From NCBI RefSeq assembly GCF_008831285.2, contig NW_022204850.1, positions 1-32,585 of the forward strand: 32,585 nt of DNA, read 5' to 3'. The first letter of the stretch is position 1, and each line of letters starts with the position of its first letter. Made by a program: the position numbers and the translations under genes. Below, piece by piece: positions 1 through 10,272 of the stretch. The stretch is from Nymphaea colorata (Eukaryota; Streptophyta; Magnoliopsida; Nymphaeales; Nymphaeaceae). The notes under the pieces were generated by a model. It searched no databases and was not told where the DNA came from. It worked only from the letters and a program-made list of their open reading frames with translations.

Positions 1-2
1 CA

Positions 3-2097
3 CTCAGACCCAAAAACATCAATTTCAATTAGGAACCCACTCCATCCACCCACGAAAACACACACCCTCCCGTCCAGTAACCCAACTAGTACCACAATTC
101 CGGAGAACTCAAGTTTCTCACAGAGATCCTCAGGAAAAAACACTCAAATGTCAACATACAGCGCATCGACGACTCCCCATCCAAACGCAGCGGCAAGGAT
201 TACGAGTACTACGACATGATCGTGAGGGACCTCATCTCGGAGATACGATAAAGGTCGTCAAAAGAGACCACCTCCCCGCAACCGCTGCAGAAATCCATGA
301 AGCCCTTCAAGATCAGCCCGCACAAGAGAGGAGAGTCAGACTACGGATCCATAAGCTGAACAACGCCAGGGAGAAGATGGTCTTCAGCTTGAGCCTGAGC
401 GGCTCCGACAGCGTATATTAACGAAAAATCACCTCGTACGTGGAGTTCCTCTACAAGCTCAACTTCTGCAATAGGATGTACGTGGACCTCTCCCTCTCGA
501 AGCCCAAAATCACCTACAAGGTGAAGATAGGTCCAGGCAATAACGCATGCTGGTCAAGAGCCTGCTCCGACGTAGATTTTGGCTTTAGCTAACCAATTCA
601 GGAGATTTCGACTTCCAGTGGACGCAGCAAACCAACTCCTAAGTGCACGATTCCCAACAGCCTCAGGGCAAGCTCGAAGAAAAGACTCGGTTGAAGCCGC
701 CCAACCGCATCAAGTTGTTACTGAACAGTGCGGAGGAGTTCCAGTCGAAGATAATGTACAGATAGTAAATGGGGGTGGCAAATGAATGGTATGAACGAAG
801 TGACTGCGGGAAGGTGTCCTGCTTCAGGGAGGCAGAAGTGGGCCAGGTCACCAACCACATCCCCTCAACTGCATCATCGGCGCCAAACGCATCCTCTTCA
901 AGGTCGTGCACTGGTACTACTCGAACGTACTCGAAATCGACCCCTTCACCATCCTCCCCAAAACCTACAGCTTCGAGAATAGCTAGGCCTCCAACGCCAT
1001 CAAGTCCTTCACGGAAACCAATAAGAACTCCAAGAGAGTGTGGATCATCAAACCCGGATAAATAGCAATCGGGGCAACGGCATCAAGATCGTTTAGACTG
1101 CCGCCATGATTACCTATCTCAATCGGGAGAGAAGTCGGGGACCAGAGGTGCGTCCACTGATCGTGCAATAATACATAAAACCGTTCCTTTACAATGGGAG
1201 GAAATTCGACATTCGGCACTACCTGCTGGTGACATCCCACAACGGACTCATCAGAGGATACTGGTACGCGAGGGATACATCCGGACCAGCAGCGAGCGGT
1301 ACGATATCGAAGACATGGACGAAATGATCCACCTCACCAACGACGCCATCCAGAAGAAGGGAGACAGGTATGGCAAGTACGAGCCAGCCAACAAACTGTC
1401 CTACAACCAGTTCCAACGCTACCTGGATACTGCCTTCCCGCACAAGCACTACAACTTCTAGTCCCAGATCCTGAGCAAGATGAAGTAGATCACTACTCAC
1501 ATGCTGAGGGCGGCTTTCCAGTTCATGGACCCGCAGCGGAAGCAGCACAACTTCTAGCTGTACGGGCTTGACTTCTACATCAGCAGCAAGTTCAAGCCCT
1601 ACCTCATCGAGTGCAATGCCAATCCTTGCCTGGAAATCAATTGCCCCATCCTAGAAAGGATCATCCCTGGAGCTGTCGAACACGCTCTCAGGATCGGCCT
1701 TGATCCGTTATTCCCTCCTCCTCACCACTACCCTCCAGTCTCCCGCTACCACCTCTGCGACCGAATAATGTAGAAGCTAAAATACGAGCTAATCTTCGAT
1801 GAGAAGATATAGGGGAGCGCCTTGAGGGAAAAGACGAAACTTTGCAACAAGCTGGACCTGACGGGCATAAAGCTGCGTCCCGAGGAGGACGAATTCGAAG
1901 ACGAGGGGAGGAACTCGCAGAAGAGGCCCCTCTCGATTGATGTCTCTAATAACTCTGCCATAACCATCACCCTCCTCTATCACCCTCACGTACGATCGAT
2001 GGTAGTCAATAACAAACCAATCAGCAGCACTCCTTTCCAGATTACGCCCCGTTTTCTCCTTTTCCGAGGTTTAACTTTGGGTTTGCCACCTCGCTGA
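3..2097 (+). CDS. Tubulin-tyrosine-ligase-like (TTLL) protein, 5' end outside window, five frame breaks
   Basis: ATP-grasp enzyme of the TTLL family, which adds glutamate or glycine chains to tubulin tails, probably on ciliary or cortical microtubules. Family motifs appear in order: KIGPGNNA near 520-547, RRRFW near 565, VTNHIP near 850, WIIKPG (about 1040) followed by NSNRGNGI, GRKFDIRHYLL (about 1200), RTSSERYD, IHLTNDA, LSYNQFQRYL, FELYGLDF (about 1555) and IECNANPCLE (about 1610), the last being the ATP/Mg site. The frame is open to the left edge, so the start is missing. The best protein needs a one-base frame correction (+1 base each) near 354, 548, 862, 1059 and 1272. No GT-AG intron explains these, because motif residues flank each break directly. 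From 1273 to the TGA at 2097 the frame is clean. TAG/TAA fall on family glutamates (KPG[E]N, F[E]LYG). It could be a decaying gene, a frameshifted gene, or a low-quality contig end. Glycylase versus glutamylase cannot be decided. Confidence 0.8.
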
Positions 2098-2727
2098 ATT
2101 TCCGCCGCGATAGGTACCCCAGGAAGAGCTGTTTTGCTATCTCCTCGAACGTGTGCGAAACATTTGCATCCATCTTCGCAGAAGTCTCAAAGAAAAGACA
2201 AATCTAGTTCTTCTCAGCGAATTCCTATGCAGTCTCCTTGCTGACCTCTCTTCTGAATTTTGATTGGAGTACTCTGCTTCAAGGTCGGCATGGGTGGCAA
2301 CCAGGATGAAGATGGCTTGTTGCGAGGTGTTTTCTCTGGTTTCGCGGAGCCACTGTTCAAGGTGTTGGAAGGACAGGAGGCTTTATATATATCGATAAAC
2401 TTGGTGAGGTTATAGACCAGCAGGATGGCTGCTGAGTTACGGTAAAAGGTTTTGGCGATGGACTTGAAGGTCTCCTGGCCAGCAGTGTCCCAGATTTGCA
2501 ATCTGACGCGATAGTTGTCATCGACCTATATGAGTTTCGATTAAAACTATGCACCTGGGTAGACCAACAAGTACCTAAATTAGTGGGAGGGTACCTATGG
2601 TGACCTGATGCTCTGAGACAAATTGCCCCTTGACGTACCTGGTGAGGAGGCAGCTCTTGCCCGCTCCTGAATCGCCCACCAAGATGATCTTGAACTCCGC
2701 CTCCTGGCCTCTCTTGCGTTTGCTCAT
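2021..2727 (-). CDS. Rab-family small GTPase (Rab2/4/14-like)
   Basis: Membrane-traffic GTPase of 208 residues. P-loop GDSGAGKS at 18-25, switch I ending TIGAEF (43-48), WDTAGQE at 66-72, ETSAK at 154-158, and a C-terminal Cys-Cys for geranylgeranylation. The usual NKxD base-recognition motif reads THAD at 125-128, which is unusual for a Rab. Four 20-nt introns are needed: 2575-2594 and 2555-2574 (abutting, see separate entry), 2381-2400 and 2253-2272. Removing them gives exactly 209 codons. TAG encodes Glu47 of the G-x-E-F motif and Glu54. TAA encodes Glu49 and Glu202, the latter just before the GKECC tail, so reading through it is required to reach the prenylation signal. The last 77 coding bases overlap the convergent TTLL reading frame. 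The family call is secure; the exact Rab subgroup is inference. Confidence 0.9.
2555..2594 (-). other. Two abutting 20-nt introns (or one 40-nt intron) in the Rab gene
   Basis: On the minus strand, bases 2594-2575 form one GT...AG unit of 20 nt (starting GTACCC, ending TTTAG). Bases 2574-2555 form a second GT...AG unit of 20 nt (starting GTACTT, ending CCCAG). No exon lies between them. Only removal of all 40 nt restores the Rab sequence TIG-AEF. Removing either half alone shifts the frame. Because every other intron in this gene is 20 nt, two sequential excisions sharing a zero-length exon are as plausible as one 40-nt intron. Confidence 0.8.
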
Positions 2728-2933
2728 TATTTATTTATATGGATGATCAATTGTAGGCAAAAGATTAGTATTAATTAGCCATAAAAATCAACTTGCACAT
2801 TCGCCATGCATATGCAGAAAAGGAAAGAGTATGTGATAACAATCTTAGCGTTGAGTGGTGGATTGCATATTGAGAGGGGGAAAATATATGATAAGAATGA
2901 TATTATATCAATATCAACAAGTGGGCAGAGTTG

Positions 2934-4136
2934 TCATCTTTGCTAGCTGGGACTAGGCAGGAACTATAATGCCTCTTGCAAAAAATTCTAATCGAAATCC
3001 TCGAACATTTCCAGCAGGAAGTGCAGGCCATCATCTTGGGGTCTGCCAGTGCCTTCACGGTCACTTTGATGGAATGGACGTCTGCATTTTCGTACTCTGA
3101 GCTGATGAGGAGAGCCCCATCGTAGCCGGGAACCGTATCCTTGAAGAGATAGCTGCACTCCCAGGTTTCCTCGGCCAGCAATTCCTCGGTGAAATTGTTG
3201 ATGAAGTAGACTGGGGTCTCTTTGGCCCTGCTATTGTCGAAGGCGAAGGTGCGGATCATAGAGTGGGTGCCAGGTAGCAGTGGTCGATGGTGAGGTCGCT
3301 GTACATCTTGGGGATGACGAATTTGGACTATCGAAGAATGCCCTTCTGTGTGGACAGGATGTAGTTGCTGTTGATGAAGCTCTTGTCGTTGCTCTTCACC
3401 TGGTCGCTGCGGGAGTTCAGCGTTACTAGCATAAATTCTCCAGGAATTGTCTACCACAGGGTCAGCAGGGCAGTCTAGCACTGGTTGAGGCCATACAGGG
3501 AAGCCAGTGATTGCTGGCTGGTGATAACTCTCATTTCCCCCTTCAGCTCTCCATCCTCATTGGGTGTTACCTAGAACACCCTGATTTAAAACTAGTCGTC
3601 GTGCCTCGCTTTGAACCAGGCCATCATGGACCGGTTGTTGACTCTCTTGATGATGTAGTCATTGGTCCACTCATCATCCACGCTCTCATACCTGACCACC
3701 GGTTGCTGGTTCCTCAATAGCGGCTGGCAAAAGTAGCTCAACTTCAATCTATGGTCGCCGTAGGCTCCCCACTCTGCCACGCAGAACATCTTCGTCTCCG
3801 AAAAGCATTCAATCAGGGACTGGTCTGTCGGTTCCTGCATGAACTCGAAGGGGATATGTGTGAGCGCGTGGGTGTTTAGGTCGATGTGCAGGATGTAGTT
3901 TTTGCGAGTGAGGAGCAGGATGGCCTATGAGGGAGTGATGAGGGACAGCGTATCCACCATATCTTCAAAGGGTAGCTAGTATTGTATCTTTCCATAGAGG
4001 TTGCAATGCACGAAGACATACAACCAGCTTCCCTGTGTGCGAGGAAGACCAGCGTATCGTCGATGGCTGGACAAACGTACTGCACCTTATCGTAGCCCTT
4101 GTTTAGATCGAATACGTATTATTTTGAAACAATCAT
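2934..4136 (-). CDS. Unrecognised ~400-residue protein, three frame breaks
   Basis: I do not recognise the family. The start ATG at 4136 precedes MIVSKEYVFDL. The protein is rich in beta-type hydrophobic stretches (YVFVHCNLYG, AILLLTRKNYILHIDL, FEIRVFEVT, SKFVIPKM, TPVYFINNF, GALLISSEY), which would suit a beta-propeller-like fold. It ends in an acidic helix (GLHFLLEMFEDFDENFL) and a TGA at 2934. Third codon positions are strongly C/G-biased in the chosen frames, which is the main evidence for coding. The frame must be corrected by one base near 4027, 3260 and 3035. At 3260 the uncorrected frame hits TGA immediately (CTA TGA). A 20-nt GT...AG exists at 3303-3322 (minus strand), but splicing it would replace codons with typical C-ending bias by an atypical frame, so I did not use it. 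Several in-frame TAG/TAA read as Glu. Confidence 0.6.
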
Positions 4137-4393
4137 TTTTGTGGGAATGGGTGGACGCGTCATTTGATCGATTATTACATAAATATGTGGAGGTCAACTT
4201 TGCCTCACATATCTATATCCAAGAGGGACGGAAGAGGGAAAGGCAGTAATGGCAAGGTAATTGGGTAATCAGGATAAGATAACAATCCCTACCATCTTCC
4301 AGCCATACTTATTAATCCCTTATTAATCCATCTATTCACTATTCATCCATCCATGCTATCTTTTCTTTATAATGAGAAATGAAGGTATTTCTA

Positions 4394-5885
4394 TCAAGCG
4401 AAGCATTTCTGCCTAATCTCCTGCACGATCTTCTTGTAATAGAGCAAATCGCCGTCCAGCCTGTCGAACTTCACCAGCAACTCCTTGTTGGCAGTCTCGC
4501 CCAACTGCACCTCGATCTACACGCGGCCCTAGAATTGCTCCTCCTCGATCTCGTAACTGTAGGTATAGACGATGTCGATCTGAATAAAGAATGACGTACC
4601 TTGTCAGTGCCGTTGTCGACAATCTGGGAGAACTTGAGGATGTCAGTCTCGTCGCCAATGAGTTCCTCCTCCTCGTCATCGTTGAGCTTGATCTCGTGCT
4701 TCTCGATGAACTCCTTCAGCAGTGAGATGGTGAGTGCGGGGGCTTCCCTGCGGACGATATCATCCTTGGAGGTGATTTCGAGAGTGGGGAGGGCGCGCTT
4801 GATGTGGAATTCCTTATTGTAGAGGGAGATGAACTCCTCATTGACCTCGCTGCTGCCGCGGTGGGCGGATCCCTGCGCGGAGACTGCCGTCACTTTCTGC
4901 TGGCGTTATTTCTCCATCTCCATCCTGCGGTCGCTGAGGATGGCGTCCAGCCTCTTCTGGCGCAGCGTGAACTCCTCCTTGATCTCCCCGTGGGTGCAAA
5001 CCGCCTCCTTGATCCAGGGGTGGCCGGCGATGTCCTCGATCTTTGGCCTTTCGGAGGGCTCGAAGGCGACCAGGCGCTGGAAGAGGTCCTTGAAGGAGTC
5101 GGAGAAGAAGCCGACTGGTCTCTTGCGGGAGTGGGCCTTCCAGAAGATGTCGTATTTCTTCTCCTTGAGGATCTTGTAGTAGGGGTCGGTTGGGGTGGCC
5201 TTCTCGAAAGGAGGGTTTCCGGCGTACATGATGAAGAGGATGACACCGGCTGCGAAGATATCGACGCTCTTGCCTTCGTACTTCTTGTTGGGAATCTCAG
5301 GAGCCATGTATCCTTCAGTTCCAAGCTTCGTTCTGAGAACTCCGGTTCCGTCTTTTCCCTTGATGAGCGTAGAGAAGCCAAAGTCAGCGATCTTGAGAAT
5401 GAAGAGATGCGAGAGTAGCAAATTTTCGGGTTTGATATCCCTGTGGGCGTATCCCTTCTGGTGCATGTAGTGCAGGCCGTTCATCATCTGGTGGAAGTAG
5501 GTCCTCGCCACCTTCTCCGAAAACTTTCCAGTCTCCGCCACGAAATCAAAGAGCTCACCTCCTCCCACGAACTCCAGCACTATCGCGAAGCAAGTATATG
5601 TGGTCTCATCTTCGTTTTTGAAGGTAGCGTTCTCTCTCACGCTGATGAGGCGCACCAAGTTTTCGTGCTCGAGCTGCTTCATCACTCCCAATTCGTGCTT
5701 GAGGGTCTCGAGAGTAGCAGTCTCCTTCTTGTATTTCTTGATGGCCACCTGGACGCCATGATCGTCAACTCCCAGCTTCACCCTGAATCGTTAAAAAGGT
5801 ACTCTGCGTGATATCCGGCTCCGAGAGTTCGGATGATCTTGTACTCATCTAGGTAGGCACACTTTTTGTCTGATTCAATATCCAT
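4394..5885 (-). CDS. CAMK/SNF1-like serine/threonine protein kinase
   Basis: Protein kinase of 483 residues. Gly-rich loop GAGYHAEV at 22-29, with the third glycine replaced by Ala as in several ciliate kinases. Beta-3 Lys43 in VAIKK, catalytic loop HRDIKPEN at 141-148, DFG at 161-163, APE at 188-190. After the kinase domain comes a charged linker and a C-terminal region ending in a KA1-like beta/alpha segment (IDIVYTYSYEIEEEQF to KKIVQEIRQK). Two 20-nt introns (5783-5802 and 4580-4599) are supported: the first joins GYHAE to VKLG inside the Gly-rich loop, the second joins GTDK to IDIV. The exon sum is exactly 484 codons with the stop TGA at 4394. TAA after MEMEK and TAG in EEQF[E]GRV[E] read as Glu. 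There are no frame breaks. Substrates are unknown. Confidence 0.9.
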
Positions 5886-6501
5886 CAAATTATGTTTATG
5901 AACGCTTTGAAATCAGAGTTCTATATCAATAATCATTCGGTAAGAATTAATCGTATACTCCCTGCCCCTCGAGCGAGGAAGAGAAGATGGGAACCTATGG
6001 GACATATTTTTGGCAGGTTTAGACGCTGGGGATGCTGGATTATAGAGAGTTAGGGCCAACGTTTTTGAAATATTGTTGAAGCGGTTTGGATTACGATAAC
6101 GGTAGAGTTTGGATTGGGAGTATAGAAGGGGTGGAAATGGCTTCAAGACCGTTAAAATGATAGAGGAAGCTATTTTAGCTTCCTTTTGATCGCTGGATTA
6201 ATGATAGGGTACTTATTTTGACCGCATTCGTGTTTTCTCGGAAATCGAGCATCCCGCCAGCATAAATAGGACAGATATACCCTCGCAGATCCACTTAGAA
6301 GCAGAAAATGAAAGACCTTTTCGGTTATCTTCTGTAAAACCCCCCAAAAAAGATCTTAAACTTTGATCAACAGCAATAAAACTGCAAAAAATAGCCCCCC
6401 AATCCTTCAGCTTTATTGTCCCATGTCTGCATATGGTCTTGGACTGATTTTTGATAGTTGTCCCGATATATTGCTACCATATATTTAAATCACAATCTAA
6501 A
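5886..6501 (+). other. Intergenic spacer between divergent genes (616 bp)
   Basis: Separates the divergent kinase and membrane-protein genes, so both promoters should lie here. I see AT-rich stretches and short homopolymers (C6 and A6 near 6339-6350). I see no reading frame with coding-type third-position bias, no RNA gene and no repeat. Confidence 0.5.
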
Positions 6502-7034
6502 ATGGTAATATTCAATCACACCTTTACGGACGACAAGCCCATCTACTTCCCCTCCAACTGGGAGACCGGAAAAACCATCGCAGAACTACACGAGGAATGG
6601 AAACTATCACTACAACATGACATACTCAGCAACATCGCACAAGTAGTAGTCGCAGCCGCATGGATTGGCATAGCCATCGTCATCGTCACCGCCGCAAGGG
6701 AACTCAAAAGGTAAGCATACCCCTATACAGATTGGCCAGTTTGGACAAGTAGAATAGGTAGAGAAAGGAAAATACCAAGTATTTAAGGATGGATTTCGTG
6801 ATCCCAATCATCTTCATCGCTGTCGTTTGGGTGTCCTTTACGATTGTCTTCGCCGCCAAATCGACATTCAACCTGCTGGCTCTCGTAAAGGGCGCCGCTT
6901 TCGTTATTTTTGCGAAGGTGGCCTACTCTTTGTACAAGAGATATTTGCCAGCATACAAGCGGTGGAAATGGGAGAGGAGCTCAAGATAGAAAAAAAGAGT
7001 GAGTGAGCAGATGAAGAACGCGCATAAGGAGTGA
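6502..7034 (+). CDS. Small multi-span membrane protein
   Basis: 170 residues, family not recognised. The start ATG at 6502 is chosen because the upstream in-frame stretch lacks an ATG. A short soluble N-terminus (about 40 residues) leads to a hydrophobic helix (AQVVVAAAWIGIAIVIVTAA, about 47-66), then a highly charged loop (DKENRERKENTK). Next come a second helix (FVIPIIFIAVVWVSFTIVFA, about 92-111) and a weaker third (LLALVKGAAFVIFAKVAYSL, about 118-137), and a basic tail. One 20-nt intron at 6711-6730 sits between LKR and LASL. Without it the two membrane segments are in different frames. The exon sum is exactly 171 codons, ending in TGA at 7032-7034 after an in-frame TAG read as Glu. It is divergent from the upstream kinase. 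Confidence 0.75.
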
Positions 7035-7298
7035 GAAAGGAATGGGAGAATAATGATATTTCTGTGTTATTGATATTATTGGCATTATGCTATTTCTGGA
7101 TATCTTCTGGTTGGAAAGAGATGAGAGAGTGGTGATGGGATTATCATGGATGAAGCGTGTTTGACTATCGAATTGGGTGGACTGGGTTAGAATTATTCCT
7201 TAATTGCAAATGTCTAGTATTATATGAAGGAAGTATTGCAAGTAATATCAAATGTGAGTGATTATCTATTGCTGTATTGGTTAAAAAGATGACAAATA

Positions 7299-8641
7299 TC
7301 ACTAGACGAGCTGAATCCTCTTTTCCTTTCTCAAATTGGCCATCCTCGGAAAGTTCTAGTTCCGACTGAGCAGGTAATTGGTCCTTGGGAAATTGTTCAA
7401 CCCACACGATACCTCATCGCTGCCGACCATCACGTCCCCCCTGCAGTTCTGAATCCTCTCCGAGAGTTTAGCCAGCCAATTCTCTCCCTCATCCTCCTAG
7501 GATTTGGTCTTCTCTCCACTACTAGTCCTGAGTTCTTTCGGCGAATTCACCAAATTTTCCAAATACTTCTCGTGAATTTCTTGTTCTTTGTACGCCATAA
7601 TAAACTCTACCTCCTCCACAAAGGTCTCATCGAAGAGCTTGTACTTCCTGGGCTTGGAGAAATAGCCGATCCAATTAGCCAGCATCCTATTTCCGAAAAT
7701 CCCATTAATCTTCTACTTGATGCCGATTATCTACTCAATCGACCTCTTCAAGTTCACCAATCTCCCCACCTACTCCGCGCTCAAGGACGTCAGCTTTTTT
7801 CTATGCCTGGCAATGACTGCAGCCATTTCGATCGACTCCTCCTCAACGGATTCCTTGATGTGGTCGTAGTAGAGCTATATTATGGTGGAAGTACTGCTAG
7901 GTCTTTGCTGCAAAGGAATATAATAAAAACCAGAATTCCTTCAAAATCTTTGGTGAAATACCGACTTAAAATAGGCAATTTTCCCACGATTTCTCCGAGA
8001 GTGCGACTCCAATTGATCAGTTTCCATCTGGCTTCCCTGACGCTGCTATTTGTGTTTTTGCTGAAGATGAGAGAGTAGGTTTGGTAATCCTGGAGGGCTC
8101 GGAGAAGGTAGGAGCAGAAGGGAAGAATGGCCTTGTCCAGGGTTTCCTTGAGGGCTCCCTTGACTCCCTTCTCGCTACTGTCCTCGATTTTGGTCCTTCC
8201 CTCCTTGTCTTTTTCTTTAGAACCTGACAGCTCGCGTATATATTCGATGATTTTTCCCAAACTACTTGATTTTTTTTCTTTCTTTTCGATGATGGCCCTG
8301 GCATCGTGGTTGGCTATATTTTTGAGGCTTTATTTTAGAAAAAATAGTAATTTTTCCTCGAGCCTTTCTTTTTCCATGTATTTTCTCGCAAGCATAAAAA
8401 CGACCGTCAGACGCTTGACAATCGAAAATAGAGTCACCCCGTCGTAGGCCTCGGATAATACATCGAAAATCTTCCCTATTTTTTGTTCTCGGGCAAGCGT
8501 AGAGGGGAATAGAAGTGAATCCTTAGATTCGATTTCATTGTATAAAATTTCGAAAAGGTATTCGAAGGAGGCGAGGGGGATGGCGGAGAGGTTAGGACTT
8601 ACGAAACCATACTTATTTAGGTATTTTTTTAATCCTTTCAT
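7299..8641 (-). CDS. Unrecognised protein, paralogue of the neighbouring upstream gene (8778-10037)
   Basis: 440 residues, starting MKGLKKYLNKYG at 8641. Family not recognised; mostly helical by composition, with a lysine/glutamate-rich segment (SGSKEKDKEGRTKIEDS). The central region aligns by eye with the next gene: PFCSYLLRALQD / PFYLYLLKVAQD, WKLINWSRTLGEIVGKL / WKMVNLSKQLGLIVAEL, RYFTKDFEGI / RYFKNELSGI, ALYYDHIKESV / AYYDCLRDAI. A 20-nt intron at 7875-7894 is required to bring the last of these motifs into frame. With it the exon sum is exactly 441 codons, ending in TGA at 7299. The last ~45 residues are the least certain part; another frame there is also open. No signal peptide or membrane segment is visible. 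Confidence 0.7.
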
Positions 8642-8777
8642 GCTGTTTTTTTTATTTTATCTTTTGTATTTAAGAAATATATATAATCTAGACGGAAAGT
8701 TTACCTAATTTGGTTTTATCAGTATTAATCGCTTTCACATTAGCTGGAAATTGCAAAAATCATTAAAAGACACCCCT

Positions 8778-10037
8778 TCACACCTCCTCGTCAAAGTGAG
8801 CCTAAGCTATCGACAATCCCGTCGATATTTCCACCATCTCCTACTCCTTATTCCCCATGATAACTCCGCAATCCTTGGTGTCGATGGATGTTTTTCTCTT
8901 CCTGTTTTTGGCGTGGAGAGAGGGGAGGTTCTTCTTTTCGAGGAAGGACTGGATGAAGGTGATGTGGCTGGTGGAGGGATTGATCTCGATGCTGACTCCG
9001 TTGATGGGCCTGCCGAAATGTTTCAGGCAGCTCTTCAACTACTTGTTCATGTAGATCCAAATGAGGTCCTCCCGAATCGACGACAACTATTCCACAAACC
9101 TTTGCAACTCGATGAAGCTGCTATCCTGCACCATCTCTTCATATTTCAGCAAATATTCTTCGTAATCTTCCTTCCTCAAACTTTAAATATGTCTTATCAC
9201 CATTCTCCACAGTTCACACTGTCCGTTGATGGCATCCCTGAGGCAATCATAGTAGGCATTCATATCCAAGCTGATCAGGTAGGCAAAATGGAAATAAATG
9301 CCCGAGAGTTAATTTTTGAAGTATCTGCAAATCCTGTTGAGTTCTGCGACGATGAGTCCGAGCTGCTTGGAGAGGTTGACCATTTTCCACAACAGAAACG
9401 GATCGTAGCTTGCCTTTTTTTGCAGAAAGGTGCTATATATCTATCGGTCCTGAGCTACTTTCAGCAGGTATAAATAGAAGGGGTAGTAGATGCGCTCAAC
9501 GATCTCCCTCACCGCCCCGTTGGAGGACTGGTGCTATATCGAGTGAGGATTCGACGGCTTTCCAAACTATTTGAAAAAGTGACACAGCTGGCCAATCCCT
9601 CCGCTCCAATCCTTCCGCAATTTCTTAAAATCACCGTTTTTCAGTTTCTCCAGCTCGTCGAAGCAGCACCTGGCGAGGGGCTAATCAAAGAGACCGCTGT
9701 TGGCGGCCTTGCGGATGAAGATATGGAGGATAGCTATTTTTTTGAACGTTTTCGTTAGGGAACTTTCTTTGATGGAGGAACTGAGGATGGTGATCATGTC
9801 CTTCACTCTGCTTTCAAGGGTTATTTTTTCTTTGGAGTAATTAAAATTGTAGTCCATCACGATACCAATTTTCTCCATCATTTCCTTGAATCGCAGCAAT
9901 TTGTCTCCTTTGAGATTTTCACTCAAAAACTCATGATTTTTCAGGATGTTATGGTGCTCTCTGTAGACGGAAAGTCGAGCCTTTATCATGGAGCCTACAC
10001 TTGTAATCTGATAGAATTATTCTATAAATAGACCCAT
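8778..10037 (-). CDS. Unrecognised protein, paralogue of the neighbouring downstream gene (7299-8641)
   Basis: 419 residues in a single uninterrupted frame under UAR=Glu, from ATG 10037 (MGLFIEEFYQ; a second in-frame ATG at 9989 is possible) to TGA 8778. Predominantly helical and charged, with no signal peptide or membrane helix. It shares a ~110-residue core with the gene directly downstream on the same strand, separated by 136 bp. This indicates a tandem duplication followed by strong divergence outside the core. It has no intron, whereas its paralogue has one inside the shared core. The C-terminal part (HFGRPINGVSIEINPSTSH, then basic KNRKRKTS) has no counterpart I can see next door. I cannot assign a function. 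Confidence 0.75.
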
Positions 10038-10272
10038 CGATATTCTAAAAGAAACTATTCTACTCCATTTTTATAAAAGGATCAAAGACCCCATCGAGTT
10101 GGCCGAAAAGGAAAAAGTAATTCCAAGCTGGATGCGGGACCGGAAAGAAGAGGAAGAGGGAGAGTGCGCCACTTGGAGTTTGCACTTTATCGCTCTGAGG
10201 GAGGAGCTCCCGCATGTGATATTTTAGTTCGCTTCAACCAAATTATAAAATAAGCTATTTCTCAAAAACCTC

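Noticed and set aside
335-355. 21-nt GT-AG candidate in the TTLL gene
   Set aside because: Removing 21 nt leaves the frame unchanged and creates GAC TGA directly after the junction.
3303-3322. 20-nt GT-AG candidate intron in the unrecognised gene at 2934-4136
   Set aside because: Splicing would fix one frame change, but the candidate starts GTC, and it replaces strongly C-ending codons by a frame with random third positions. The break is better placed at 3260.
4804-5418. Plus-strand open frame over the CAMK-like kinase
   Set aside because: Shadow of the kinase domain on the minus strand.
7165-7407. Alternative C-terminus for the gene at 7299-8641 in another frame
   Set aside because: It would need a frame break; the annotated frame closes at TGA with an exact codon sum. 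The alternative tail turns AT-rich and non-coding in character.
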